DNA of 64,000 bases from Psychromonas aquimarina ATCC BAA-1526. Lineage in GTDB: Bacteria; Pseudomonadota; Gammaproteobacteria; Enterobacterales; Psychromonadaceae. The notes beneath the pieces are model-generated. The model did not search any database. It had not been told where the DNA came from and saw only the letters and a list, made by a program, of their open reading frames with translations. The DNA lies in NCBI RefSeq assembly GCF_000428725.1, contig NZ_AUAM01000012.1, forward strand, positions 1-64,000, in the 5' to 3' direction. Below, piece after piece: positions 17,008 to 26,226 of the stretch. Position 1 is the first letter of the stretch, and each line of letters begins with the position of its first letter. The position numbers and the translations under genes were made by a program.

Positions 17008-18933
17008 ATGACAACCCGTATGAGCCCCTTTGAACGCCGTGAACAAGACCTTGATCCTCGAGAAGAAACTACCCAGCTGACAGAAATGATCACAACGGCT
17101 ATGTCTCGCCGTAAATTTTTAAGCGCGGCTTCCGTTATGACTGCCGGTGCTTTTATGAGCGGTATGCCTGTTTCTGCAGCGGCCGGCTCAGGCTCTCCAA
17201 GCGGCAGCAGACTAATGGGATTCAAGAAAGTAGATGTCAGTACTGCTGATTCCTTTGTTGTACCTGAAGGTTATGAAGCAAATGTATTAATACGCTGGGG
17301 TGATCCGCTGTTTGCAGATGCGCCGCAATTTGATCCGACAGGTAATGCCAAAGCAGCCGATCAGGCGCTGCAGTTCGGTGACAATAATGACGGCATGGCC
17401 CTGTTTCCGCTCTCACAGGAAAGAGCTGTATTAGCCGTTAATAATGAGTACTGCAATAACGAATATCTGTTTTCACACCAGGGTGAAACGATGACTGCCG
17501 ATGATGTCAAAAAATCACAAGCGGCACATGGTATCTCTATTTTTGAAGTAAAACGCAGCAGTGCTGATAACTGGAAAATCGTATTAGACTCAAAATATAA
17601 CCGCCGTATTACGGCAGACAGTGAAATAGAAATCACAGGTTTAGCCGCCGGTCATCCGGATCTGATCACTGCAGCCGATCCTCTGGGAACAAAAGCATTA
17701 GGCACCTTTGGCAACTGTGCAAACGGCGTGACTCCCTGGGGAACCTACTTAACCTGCGAAGAAAATTTTAACGGTTACTTCGGCTCAGAAAACGATGTGA
17801 GTCTTAATAAAGAGCAGAAACGCTACGGTATTAGTCAGGAAGAAGCAGGCTATCACTGGCATCAGCATGATCCGCGCTTTGATATCGCTCAAAATCCCAA
17901 CGAAGCAAACCGTCACGGCTGGGTGGTAGAAATTGACCCCATGGATCCGACATCAACACCGAAAAAACGCACCGCAATGGGACGTTTTAAGCATGAAAAT
18001 GTTGCTGTTATTATTAATAAAGACGGTTTTATTGTTGCTTATATGGGTGATGATGAACGCGGCGAACACTTATACCGCTTTGTTTCTAAAAACAAATACG
18101 TTGAAGGTGATGATGCGGCAAACCGCAGACTGTTAGAAGAAGGTACGATTTACGCTGCCAAGTTTAGTGCAGACCGTAATAAGAGCGGCGGTATCGGCCA
18201 GTGGGTTGCATTAACACACGGCAAAAACGGCTTAACACGTGAAAACGGTTTCCCGAATCAGGAATACATTAATATCTATACACGTTTAGCCGCCACACAG
18301 GTTAATGCAACTACGATGGACCGCCCGGAATGGATTGCTGTGCATCCAAAACAGGATTACGCTTTCTGTACCCTCACCAATAACAAACACCGCGGTATAA
18401 AAGAGGGTCAGCCGGTGGGCGGACCAAACCCGCGTAAAGCGAATAACTACGGGCAGATTTTACGCTGGCGCCAGGTTAATGACGACCATACTTACCCGAC
18501 ATTTGCCTGGGATCTGTATGTGGTTGCCGGGAATCCTCAAGTCCATAAAGGCGGAAGTTATGCGGGCAGCAGCAATATTAACAGTGACAATATGTTCAAC
18601 AGCCCGGACGGTTTAGGCTTTGATCAGGCAGGCCGCTTATGGATTCAAACGGACGGTGCCTATTCAAATAAAGGCGAATATGCAGGCATGGGTAATAATT
18701 CAATGTTCTGCGGTGACCCTGACAGCGGTGAAATACGCCGTTTCTTAACCGGCCCGATTGCCTGTGAAATTACCGGACTGACCTTCAGCCCGGATTATAA
18801 AACCATGTTTGTCGGTGTACAGCATCCGGGTGAAGATCTGCAGCCGTCGCACTGGCCGGACGGCGGCACCAGTACTCCCCGCTCAGCAGTAATGATGATA
18901 AGCAGAAAAGACGGCGGTATTATCGGAAGCTGA
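17008..18933 (+). CDS. PhoX-family (DUF839) Tat-exported protein, putative alkaline phosphatase
   Basis: A 641-residue protein with a twin-arginine signal (SRRKFLSAASVMTAGAF, residues 33-49) after an unusually long n-region, so it is folded before export to the periplasm. The body is a DUF839/PhoX beta-propeller: GTFGNCANGVTPWGTYLTCEEN carries the conserved Cys-containing segment and HENVAVII, AYMGDDERGEHLYRF and NSPDGLGFD follow. PhoX enzymes hydrolyse phosphate esters using Fe and Ca; not every DUF839 protein does. GGAG lies seven bases before the ATG. It is transcribed alone, and a large REP cluster follows. No Pho box was looked for with confidence. Confidence 0.88.
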   Translation: MTTRMSPFERREQDLDPREETTQLTEMITTAMSRRKFLSAASVMTAGAFMSGMPVSAAAGSGSPSGSRLMGFKKVDVSTADSFVVPEGYEANVLIRWGDPLFADAPQFDPTGNAKAADQALQFGDNNDGMALFPLSQERAVLAVNNEYCNNEYLFSHQGETMTADDVKKSQAAHGISIFEVKRSSADNWKIVLDSKYNRRITADSEIEITGLAAGHPDLITAADPLGTKALGTFGNCANGVTPWGTYLTCEENFNGYFGSENDVSLNKEQKRYGISQEEAGYHWHQHDPRFDIAQNPNEANRHGWVVEIDPMDPTSTPKKRTAMGRFKHENVAVIINKDGFIVAYMGDDERGEHLYRFVSKNKYVEGDDAANRRLLEEGTIYAAKFSADRNKSGGIGQWVALTHGKNGLTRENGFPNQEYINIYTRLAATQVNATTMDRPEWIAVHPKQDYAFCTLTNNKHRGIKEGQPVGGPNPRKANNYGQILRWRQVNDDHTYPTFAWDLYVVAGNPQVHKGGSYAGSSNINSDNMFNSPDGLGFDQAGRLWIQTDGAYSNKGEYAGMGNNSMFCGDPDSGEIRRFLTGPIACEITGLTFSPDYKTMFVGVQHPGEDLQPSHWPDGGTSTPRSAVMMISRKDGGIIGS

Positions 18934-18944
18934 TACCCTGCGTG

Positions 18945-19332
18945 CGCAGCAGGTTCCCATGCTCCATACCTTCTAATTCCCATACTCCAGACCCACTAGT
19001 TCCCATGCTCCATACCTTCTAATTCCCATACTCCAGACCCACTAGTTCCCATGCTCCGCGTGGGAATTCAGACTCATCGGCGCAGAACTAAGCATCAATC
19101 TATGCATTACCACGCAGAGCGTGGTAACGAGATGTAACGGCTAGCTCCCATGCACTAAACCCCGCTAGTTCCCATGCTCTGCGTGGGAATTCATACTCAC
19201 GACGAAAGCATAACCATCAGTCTATGCACATCTCCTCCCCACTAGTTCCCATGCTCTGCGTGGGAATTCATACTCTCGACTACAGCATAACCATCAGTCT
19301 ATGCATTACCACGCAGAGCATGGTAACGAGCA
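18945..19332. repeat. REP/BIME cluster on one side of the RAYT gene
   Basis: At least four full copies and several halves: GTTCCCATGCTCCGCGTGGG at about 19043, CATTACCACGCAGAGCGTGG at about 19104, GTTCCCATGCTCTGCGTGGG at about 19169 and 19244, and CATTACCACGCAGAGCATGG at about 19302. A 64-base stretch near 18954 (CCATGCTCCATACCTTCTAA) is repeated in tandem. Copies alternate in orientation, as in BIMEs. The cluster directly abuts the end of the REP-associated transposase gene. Confidence 0.88.
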
Positions 19333-19340
19333 ATATACAC

Positions 19341-19871
19341 TTACCAGTTTTTACATACCTCAATAAGCCCCGGCTCTCCCTGGTAATTTTTTGCACTAGA
19401 ATATCGCCAGTGCTCAGCTGACTCAACATAACCACGCTTAACTGGGTTTTGATGAATATACTCAATTTTTTGACGCATCATCGTTTCATTTTGAATCAAC
19501 TCCGGGTGAATACCTTCCTGCCAGAACTGATAAGCACGATCATCTTTATGTGCTTTTTTATAAAAAGCTAACTGCTCTAAAATTGTTTTTACATTATGCC
19601 GCGTAAGATAAGCAATCAACTGCTTGGCTGTATAAGATTTTAAACGTCTTATATCTTTGTCTAACTGCTCACTCTGAACAATCAGATGCAGGTGGTTTTC
19701 CAGAATCACATAAGCATGCACTTTCAAACCTTCCCGTATTAAAAAGCGCAGTGAATCAAATATCATTTCAACCGTTTCCGGACGTGTGAATACAGGTATC
19801 CAGTGCAATACGGTTAAGGTAATAAAATGCGGTGCATCAACTTGCGTTATTTTGTAACGGCTTCTTCCCAT
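19341..19871 (-). CDS. REP-associated tyrosine transposase (RAYT, Y1/HUH type)
   Basis: A 176-residue single-strand DNA transposase of the Y1_Tnp/IS200-like group. The HUH motif is NHLHLIV (His60, His62) and the likely catalytic tyrosine is in KSYTAKQL (Tyr80). It starts MGRSRYKITQVDAPHFITLT, typical of RAYTs, and the C-terminal IHQNPVKRGYV segment is also a RAYT hallmark. AAAGGAGCACAC precedes the ATG. It is flanked on both sides by copies of the palindromic repeat, as RAYT genes usually are, and is the likely enzyme that dispersed the family over 6.5-24.5 kb. It looks intact. Confidence 0.92.
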   Translation of the reverse strand: MGRSRYKITQVDAPHFITLTVLHWIPVFTRPETVEMIFDSLRFLIREGLKVHAYVILENHLHLIVQSEQLDKDIRRLKSYTAKQLIAYLTRHNVKTILEQLAFYKKAHKDDRAYQFWQEGIHPELIQNETMMRQKIEYIHQNPVKRGYVESAEHWRYSSAKNYQGEPGLIEVCKNW

Positions 19872-19894
19872 GTGTGCTCCTTTGTTTATCGCCC

Positions 19895-20095
19895 GTTAGT
19901 TCCCATGAGCTACACGGGGCTTAAGACTCGTTATGGCAACACTAAGCATAGACCTATGCATTCCCACGCAGAGCATGGGAACGAGGTATTGTTACACGGA
20001 GCGTGGGAATTCAGACTCGCGACGGCAGCACTAAGCATAGACCTATGCATTCCCACGCAGAGCATGGGAACGAGGTGTTCTGCGTAGGAACGAGC
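19895..20095. repeat. REP/BIME cluster on the other side of the RAYT gene
   Basis: Two near-identical units with CTAAGCATAGACCTATGCAT then TCCCACGCAGAGCATGGGAA (about 19944-19985 and 20030-20076), plus a short half copy (GTTACACGGAGCGTGGGAAT) at about 19990. The duplicated unit is about 85 bases long. Immediately downstream in the minus direction is the acyltransferase gene end at 20099. Confidence 0.87.
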
Positions 20096-20098
20096 TGT

Positions 20099-21127
20099 TT
20101 ACCTGAAAAGATATTTCTGCACAGATGTTTTTTCAACTAATTTAACAAAAGCTATTGAAGAGATGATGGTGCCGAAGAATAACAGTGCATCTCTTGCTAA
20201 TCCGCTTACTGCAAATATCCCGGCAATATTATAAAAAACAATCACAATTGACAGATGACAGACATAGATCGGCAGTATGCTTTTACTTAACCAGTAAGTC
20301 AGCGGGTGATCCCCAAGCAGAGGTTTTGCTAATAAAAAGAAAAACAGACCGCTTGCCCACAACGGAGTAAACAGTAAAAGATCGTGACTGGAAAATGCCA
20401 CCTCTTTAGTAAATAACCAGTAGGCTTCAGCAAAATGCCCAAGCAGACCAGCAGACAGCATCAGTAAGGCAGACTGAGCTGATAATCTGAATTCAAATCT
20501 TCTAATTTCAAAACCGATGACCACCATCAGAAAACTGAAAAACGGCCCGTTACGCGTTAAAAAGGGAGAGCCGATTTCAGTAATTGATGCATAGCTTCCG
20601 GCTAAAACACCGTATATATACAATAAGGCGGCGGCGGGTAATAACAGTTTCAGCAGTTTAAAGTGAACAAATAAACCTGTCATAACAACGGCGATGATCA
20701 GTGCCGGTAAGAACCATAAATGTACTAAACCGCCCTCTAAAAATGAATTAAGCGGCGTATCTAATAAAAAATTCCAGTAAGCCTGGCGCTCACCAAGATA
20801 GCCCTGCTCCATCACAGTATTTAATCTCGTCGGCAGTATCAGACAGATGGCAGTCCACACCAGCCACACTTTCAGCAGCGGTGCATTATAGCGGCGCATC
20901 ACAGACAACGGCGAGTTCATCAGTTTCGGCTGGATTAAAAAACCCGCTAATAAAAAGAAAAACGGTACGGCAAAACGACTGAGCTGATTAACAACATCAG
21001 CCAGCCAGGCATGGCCGTTTATAATCGGTGCATCAATAAATAATCGGGTATGAATCGCAATAACCGCAGCCATAGCGATAACGCGCATAAATTCAAGACT
21101 GGCAATTCTGGCAGGATAAGTTTTCAT
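20099..21127 (-). CDS. acyltransferase 3 family membrane protein
   Basis: A 342-residue integral membrane protein with about ten predicted transmembrane segments. It begins MKTYPARIASLEFMRVIAMA then AVIAIHTRLF, the Acyl_transf_3 N-terminal pattern (RxxxLxxlRgiA, HxxxF), with the conserved histidine. Such proteins move acyl groups onto sugars of lipopolysaccharide, exopolysaccharide or peptidoglycan. No polysaccharide genes lie nearby, so the acceptor cannot be named. The start ATG has no strong ribosome site (CTAACCTGTCGTTGAGAACAA upstream, with only GAGAA). The end is 4 bases from a REP copy. Confidence 0.88.
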   Translation of the reverse strand: MKTYPARIASLEFMRVIAMAAVIAIHTRLFIDAPIINGHAWLADVVNQLSRFAVPFFFLLAGFLIQPKLMNSPLSVMRRYNAPLLKVWLVWTAICLILPTRLNTVMEQGYLGERQAYWNFLLDTPLNSFLEGGLVHLWFLPALIIAVVMTGLFVHFKLLKLLLPAAALLYIYGVLAGSYASITEIGSPFLTRNGPFFSFLMVVIGFEIRRFEFRLSAQSALLMLSAGLLGHFAEAYWLFTKEVAFSSHDLLLFTPLWASGLFFFLLAKPLLGDHPLTYWLSKSILPIYVCHLSIVIVFYNIAGIFAVSGLARDALLFFGTIISSIAFVKLVEKTSVQKYLFR

Positions 21128-21316
21128 TTGTTCTCAACGACAGGTTAGGGAAATGATTTAATTAAACAGCATTCCTTTGCCTGCAGGAAAAATAACAGAA
21201 AACAGCACTTCTGATAGCGTTAAAAGATAAAAAACGGCAGTCACTCAAAAAATAATACTTTGAAACAAAATTTTTATTGTAAACAGCAGAATTATCAGTG
21301 CAGCTTTGATCCTTTA

Positions 21317-22264
21317 TTATTCACTTTCTCCTAACAGCTGCATTATCTCATTACTGTTTATATTCTTCTGTCCTACAAAAATCACACCAGTATCTAGATA
21401 CTCTTCAACAGATAAACCACGCATTGCACGATACGCTGTTGTTACCCCCTCATATCCCATACGAAAAGGATTCTGCATAACAAAGCCGTACATCTGTGCA
21501 TCTTTTACCGAGTTAACCATAATTCGATGGGCATCAAAACCGATATGGATGATATTTTCAGCCCGGTTAATGCGTTTCAGCGCTATAGATACTCCTATAC
21601 TGGTGGATTCGTTCGGGGTAAAAATGCCGTCGATCTGTTTCTGCAGTCTGAGAATCTGATAGGCAGCCGCTCGTGCATCTCCCACCATGGTGCCGATATA
21701 CTGATCAACCACAATTTCCAGACCGCCCTGCACTGCACCTTCTATAAAACCATTTTCACGTAAAGTAGTACTTAACACTTCTTTACTTAAGCGCAGTACA
21801 GCAATCTGCCCCTGCCCCTGCAGAGCTTTTGCCATTTCTCTGCCCGCCAGCCGCCCGGCAGCATAATTTTCTGTTTTAATAACACTGAGTCTTTCGCCAC
21901 CCATATCACGATCAATATAAACGGTGGCAATACCTAACTCTTTTAACCGGGCAACATCTTTAATACGATCTGTTGAATTTGGTGCCAGCACTAAGGCGCG
22001 GCAGCCTTTATTGATGATCGATTGTATTATCTCCCCTTGTCCCTCTCTATTAACCTCGTCGATTACTCCCCGAGCATAGATATTTATATTCAGTTCCTGT
22101 CCCGCCTTAACAGCTCCGCGAATAACTTCTCCCCAAAAGCTTTGCCCTCCGCCGGCAGTAACAACAGCAATACATTTTGCGCTGACTGATAATTCGACAG
22201 AAAAAAACAGAACCACGGCAGTCATTAGTTGAGCTAATCTACCTGTCAGTAAATTCATAGTCAT
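21317..22264 (-). CDS. periplasmic sugar-binding protein, RbsB-like (orphan)
   Basis: A 315-residue Peripla_BP_4 protein with a signal peptide (LTGRLAQLMTAVVLFFSVEL). AVVTAGGGQSFWGEVIRGAV is the ligand-binding first strand, followed by RALVLAPNSTDRIKDVAR and IATVYIDRDM, all typical of RbsB-type proteins that bind ribose-like sugars or autoinducer-2-type molecules. GGAG lies seven bases before the first ATG. No ABC permease or ATPase gene is adjacent, so it may serve a distant transporter or work as the input for a signalling protein; the diguanylate cyclase 500 bases away on the opposite strand is a candidate partner, but this is guesswork. Confidence 0.87.
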   Translation of the reverse strand: MTMNLLTGRLAQLMTAVVLFFSVELSVSAKCIAVVTAGGGQSFWGEVIRGAVKAGQELNINIYARGVIDEVNREGQGEIIQSIINKGCRALVLAPNSTDRIKDVARLKELGIATVYIDRDMGGERLSVIKTENYAAGRLAGREMAKALQGQGQIAVLRLSKEVLSTTLRENGFIEGAVQGGLEIVVDQYIGTMVGDARAAAYQILRLQKQIDGIFTPNESTSIGVSIALKRINRAENIIHIGFDAHRIMVNSVKDAQMYGFVMQNPFRMGYEGVTTAYRAMRGLSVEEYLDTGVIFVGQKNINSNEIMQLLGESE

Positions 22265-22772
22265 TGCCTAACTCCCAGACTTATCCGCCTGCTAATAAGA
22301 CTTATGAAGGTTTTATATCCAAGTTTAGCCGAAAAATACACAGCGTAAGCTGGCACAACTGCTGTTAAGGGAGCAGGCTTCGATTTTTACTGGTTAATAT
22401 AACGGCTTTCCAGCAGCTATAGCCGAACAACAAAACAGAAAATTACGACCGCGGCATTTCCCTGCAGATGAAACCTTATTGATTTTTTGATGGCAAAAAT
22501 TACTCAACACACAGCATCACCACGGGCCCTGTTAAAACTAGAGCTAGCAAAAACAATTCCCAGTTAACTTTAAACAGAGATCTTTTTCGTTTTTGATTTA
22601 TTAATAACAAAAGCTTGCCAGCAAGTCGATTGTGTCAACCGTACCTGTAAATCTATACTTAAATGGAATTAAGTATAGATTTTACAGGGAGATACGTTTG
22701 CTTTTATAAGGATACGAGATTAACAGCAGAATCTGCTGTCTCGCTGCATAAAGTTTAAGGATAAATAAGCAA
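22265..22772. other. divergent intergenic region with an inverted repeat
   Basis: About 500 bases between the divergently transcribed RbsB-like and diguanylate cyclase genes; it must hold both promoters. Apart from the inverted repeat at 22644-22688, I see no other structure. No credible gene is present. Confidence 0.6.
22644..22688. promoter_or_regulatory. 18-base inverted repeat upstream of diguanylate cyclase gene
   Basis: CCTGTAAATCTATACTTA and TAAGTATAGATTTTACAGG pair over 18 bases with one bulged A, around AATGGAAT. It ends 84 bases before the cyclase start. It has no U-run after it, so it is not a plain terminator; it could be an operator, an RNA leader hairpin or a small repeat element. 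Confidence 0.5.
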
Positions 22773-24380
22773 ATGGCGAATACAGTTAATTACACAAAAG
22801 CAAACCTGACAAAGAAAAAACGTAAACAAGGCATCGTTTATGTTTCTCTGCTGTTTCTGTTTCTGATTTTAGTGATTACTGTTATTTATGCCTTCATACA
22901 TGAACAGATTGACCATGACCGCGAAGTAAAACAATATTCTGAACTCTTTAATATCCAAAGCAAGGTGATCGCAGAGTTAAGCTCTGTCGGAGCGGATCTT
23001 ATCTATTATTCCCACAGCGATCTCGCTATTGCAACTCTTTCATCGCAAGACCAGGCTGCCCAGAACTACCTGACATCCTTGATGTATAAAATCAGCTCGC
23101 ATCAGAGACGTTATGATCAAATCCGCCTTTTTGATACACAGGGAAATGAGATCATTCGTCTTAATCAAGGCTCGGACTTCTCTCTGATACAAGTCCCGCA
23201 GCCTATATTACAAAATAAAAAAGACCGTTACTATTTCAAAAATGCGCTGCGCCTCCAGCCGGGACAAATTTATACCTCGCAGTTTGATCTCAATAAAGAG
23301 CAGGGAAAAATCCAGTACCCCGTCAAACCAATGATCCGTTATGCAACACCTGTCCACTCAGAAAATGGTGAGCTACTCGGCGCAGGTGTTATTAATTATA
23401 ACGGCAGCCAGATTCTGAAAATAATAACGGATCTTAATGTTCATGAAGGTGATCAGGTTTTTCTTATCAATGAGGACGGTTATTACTTAAAAGGCAATGA
23501 AGCGAAGAAAGAATGGGGATTTATGTTCCCTGAAGATAAACAGTTTAGATTCTCCGATGAGCATCCGCAGGTATGGCAGGCGATGCAGGAGAAAACAAAG
23601 GGTCTGGTCTCTAATGAAAACGGCGAATATTATTTCACTCAGTTCTACTTGTCCCCCTCTGCATCGTTTAATGTAGTTAACAGCGAGCGGGTTTTTCTTA
23701 TTATGCATGTCCCTGAACATATTCTTCATGATGAACATGCACTGTTGATGAAAGGTATCGCCATAGGCTCCCTGCTGGTTTTCCCTATGCTTTCACTATT
23801 GGGCTGGATACTGGCAGGCTCTCAGGTAGAACGGGTATGGTTATTTAAAAAACTAAATTTTGAAGCTCACCATGATGCATTAACCGGGCTGTATAACCGA
23901 AAAGCAATTGTTGATTACCTTGAAAAAAATATCAGCATCAGCCGGCGCAGAAATTTTCCTTTAGCAGTCGGCTTTATTGATGTTAATGATTTGAAAAAGA
24001 CCAATGATCAGCTGGGACATGACGCTGGAGATGCCCTGATAAAAGGTGTTGCTTCAGTCATTACTCAAACAATTCGTGAATCTGATTTTGCGGCGCGTTT
24101 AGGAGGCGATGAGTTTCTCATTGTATTTGTGGACTGCAATGCAGGTAATGCCAGCAGCATTATGGAACGCATGCAGTCTAAATGTTCCTCTCTGGGTCTC
24201 AAACAAGCAGGTAAAGAATGGAGTATAAGCCACGGTGCTGCTGAACTTCTGGATGCACAGGATAATGCTGAAAAAATAATTGAAAGAGCCGACGGCGCTA
24301 TGTATATACACAAAGCACAGCAGAAATTTACAGCACAGCAGAAACAAAAAGCACAACAGAAACGCCTGCAGACAGCCTGA
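22773..24380 (+). CDS. membrane diguanylate cyclase with periplasmic sensor domain
   Basis: A 535-residue inner-membrane enzyme that makes c-di-GMP from two GTP. Membrane segments lie near residues 20-43 and 328-348 and enclose a periplasmic sensor of about 285 residues of dCache type (RYDQIRLFDTQGNEIIRLNQ, YFKNALRLQPGQIYTSQFD). The GGDEF domain starts at DALTGLYNRKA and has FIDVNDLKKTND and the intact active motif LGGDEF near residue 444. The inhibitory I-site RESD lies five residues before it, so product inhibition is likely. The C-terminus is a Gln/Lys-rich tail (QQKFTAQQKQKAQQKRLQ). Ligand unknown; GGATAAATAAGCAA precedes the ATG. Confidence 0.92.
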   Translation: MANTVNYTKANLTKKKRKQGIVYVSLLFLFLILVITVIYAFIHEQIDHDREVKQYSELFNIQSKVIAELSSVGADLIYYSHSDLAIATLSSQDQAAQNYLTSLMYKISSHQRRYDQIRLFDTQGNEIIRLNQGSDFSLIQVPQPILQNKKDRYYFKNALRLQPGQIYTSQFDLNKEQGKIQYPVKPMIRYATPVHSENGELLGAGVINYNGSQILKIITDLNVHEGDQVFLINEDGYYLKGNEAKKEWGFMFPEDKQFRFSDEHPQVWQAMQEKTKGLVSNENGEYYFTQFYLSPSASFNVVNSERVFLIMHVPEHILHDEHALLMKGIAIGSLLVFPMLSLLGWILAGSQVERVWLFKKLNFEAHHDALTGLYNRKAIVDYLEKNISISRRRNFPLAVGFIDVNDLKKTNDQLGHDAGDALIKGVASVITQTIRESDFAARLGGDEFLIVFVDCNAGNASSIMERMQSKCSSLGLKQAGKEWSISHGAAELLDAQDNAEKIIERADGAMYIHKAQQKFTAQQKQKAQQKRLQTA

Positions 24381-24679
24381 GACTTCTTTAAGATAATTTT
24401 ATCCCCTGTCCTCTAATTCTCATGCTCTGCACAGGAACTCAGCGCAGCGGCATTAACCATCAATCTATGCATTCCCACGCGAAGCATGGAACGAGGTTAA
24501 ACCTCTCTGTTCAACTCTGCCGCTTGCCACCAAATCGATAACTTATTGATAACTTTATATTAACCTCAAGGCTGGAAATTGCTATAATCAAACTCCATGT
24601 ACAAGTCTAACTATTTGATGTTATTTACAATATTCAGGGCTAGTTTACTTTCCACTTTATCCGCTTTCTGGAGTATTTC
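24381..24679. other. intergenic region with last REP copies
   Basis: About 300 bases between the cyclase and antiporter genes. The first third holds two REP copies (24413-24496). The remainder is AT-rich leader sequence for the antiporter gene, with GGAGTATTTC just before its ATG. Confidence 0.6.
24413..24496. repeat. REP-like inverted pair, last copies in the window
   Basis: CTAATTCTCATGCTCTGCAC (inverted, degraded) and CATTCCCACGCGAAGCATGG at about 24469 with AACGAGG. I see no further copies from here to 64 kb. Confidence 0.75.
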
Positions 24680-25867
24680 ATGTCTACTGAGATCATTATG
24701 CTGGGAATGGCCGTATTAGTCGCGGTCGGAATTTTACTGCATCACCCGTCAAGAACCTTCGGCATCCCTTCTCTGCTTATCTTTATGGGTGTGGGACTCG
24801 CACTGGGTAACGGCGAGTTCAACTTTGTTTATGACAATCTCACTAAAACAGCCTGGGTAGGCGGCCTGGCACTCAATATTATTGTATTTGTCGGCGGGCT
24901 CAATACCTGCAATGATAAGATTAAAGCGGCCTTTAAAGAAGGCGGTGTGCTTGCCTCCTTTGGTGTAGTTTTTACCACCCTGTTTTTTGCACTGATTATT
25001 TACCAGCTGCTCGATTTTAACTTTATCACCTGCCTGCTGTTTGCCGCCGTTGTTTCCTCTACCGATGCAGCAGCCGTATTCTCGATACTTGAATCTAAAA
25101 AACTTAAATTAAAAGAGCAGACCGACAGCGTATTAGAATTTGAATCAGCAACCAATGATCCGGTCGCGATGCTGCTGGTTATATTCCTGACTGAAATGGC
25201 TTTATCATCAACTCAGGAAGTCCTTGCCCACGACATTGCATTAAATTTATTAACACAAATCGGCGTAGCAGTGGTGGTCGGCCTTATGGTTGGTAAAATC
25301 ACTGTCCGGCTGCTCAATAAAATTCAGCTTGCTGAATACGGGCTGATCCCGGTATTTATTCTTGCCTGTTTTATTATTTCCACCTACGGTGCAGAGATGC
25401 TCGGCGGTAATATTCTCCTGGCTTCATATATCTCAGGGGTAGTGATCGGCAACGGTATCAAGCGCGGGCAGCAGGTTAACAAACACTTTTTTAACAGCCT
25501 TTCCTGGCTGGCGCAGGCGTTGATGTTTATCGTATTAGGCCTGCAGATTTTCCCGCAGTCATTAATAACAATTTTCTGGGCTTCGGTATTACCCGCACTG
25601 CTGCTGATTTTTGCAGCCAGACCTTTAGCGGTGCAGATCTGTTATCTGCCCTTTATTAAATCCAGCTGGCGAAAACGTCTGTTTATCTCCTTAATCGGAT
25701 TAAAAGGCGCAACCCCCATTGTATTTGCACTTATTCCAGCGGCGGCAGGCGTGCCGGGTGCAGTCGATATTCTGCATATGGTTTTCTTTATTGTCCTGTT
25801 TTCGGTTGTACTGCAAGGCGGTGCAATAGCCCCCTTAGCCAACCGTCTGCGCTTAAATAATGATTAA
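24680..25867 (+). CDS. cation/proton antiporter, CPA1 NhaP2/CvrA-like, membrane domain only
   Basis: A 395-residue integral membrane antiporter with about 12 transmembrane segments. Motifs of the NhaP2 family are present: ASFGVVFTTLFFALII, VVSSTDAAAVFSILES (the ion-binding TD of CPA1 proteins), EFESATNDPVAMLLV (the ND motif) and LKGATPIVFALIPAA. It likely exchanges K+ or Na+ for H+ across the inner membrane. Full-length NhaP2/CvrA is about 580 residues with a C-terminal cytosolic TrkA_C region; this protein stops after the membrane part, apparently naturally, because the stop is clean and no continuation appears after it. GGAG lies before the ATG. Confidence 0.9.
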   Translation: MSTEIIMLGMAVLVAVGILLHHPSRTFGIPSLLIFMGVGLALGNGEFNFVYDNLTKTAWVGGLALNIIVFVGGLNTCNDKIKAAFKEGGVLASFGVVFTTLFFALIIYQLLDFNFITCLLFAAVVSSTDAAAVFSILESKKLKLKEQTDSVLEFESATNDPVAMLLVIFLTEMALSSTQEVLAHDIALNLLTQIGVAVVVGLMVGKITVRLLNKIQLAEYGLIPVFILACFIISTYGAEMLGGNILLASYISGVVIGNGIKRGQQVNKHFFNSLSWLAQALMFIVLGLQIFPQSLITIFWASVLPALLLIFAARPLAVQICYLPFIKSSWRKRLFISLIGLKGATPIVFALIPAAAGVPGAVDILHMVFFIVLFSVVLQGGAIAPLANRLRLNND

Positions 25868-26226
25868 CCGTGTTCACTGGCAGGGGGTTAAGCGGATCTG
25901 CATAGTACAACTGTAATAATCTGGTACACCGCCTGCACTTTAATAATGTGTTTATATTTGCAGGCCCAGCCTTTTCTGATCCTTACATACAGTCATAACA
26001 GGTTGATAACCGTAAATTATTTAAACTTGTAATCCGCTGCTGTTTATTTTGCCAGATTCTTTCCTAATGCAGGTCAACTAACTTAATTTGTTCACTAGTA
26101 AATTTACAACTACATTAGTTATAAAGCCTGTAAAGGCTGAACAGCACAGCAAAAACAAAATTCCTGCTCCAGCCTGTAGTTCAGGGATAATTAAAGACCC
26201 GGATGTAGAGGTTTTAAAGGATATAC
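25868..26226. other. intergenic region between two antiporter genes
   Basis: About 360 bases. The second half should contain the promoter of the KefB-like gene, whose ATG follows AAAGGATATAC. A short frame starting at 26088 overlaps that gene and I take it as a shadow. No hairpin terminator is obvious after the first antiporter. Confidence 0.5.

Noticed and set aside
18934-19340. A possible CRISPR array because of regular repeats
   Set aside because: The repeats alternate in orientation, spacers vary in length and are themselves repeated, and no cas gene is near. They are REP/BIME elements next to a RAYT.
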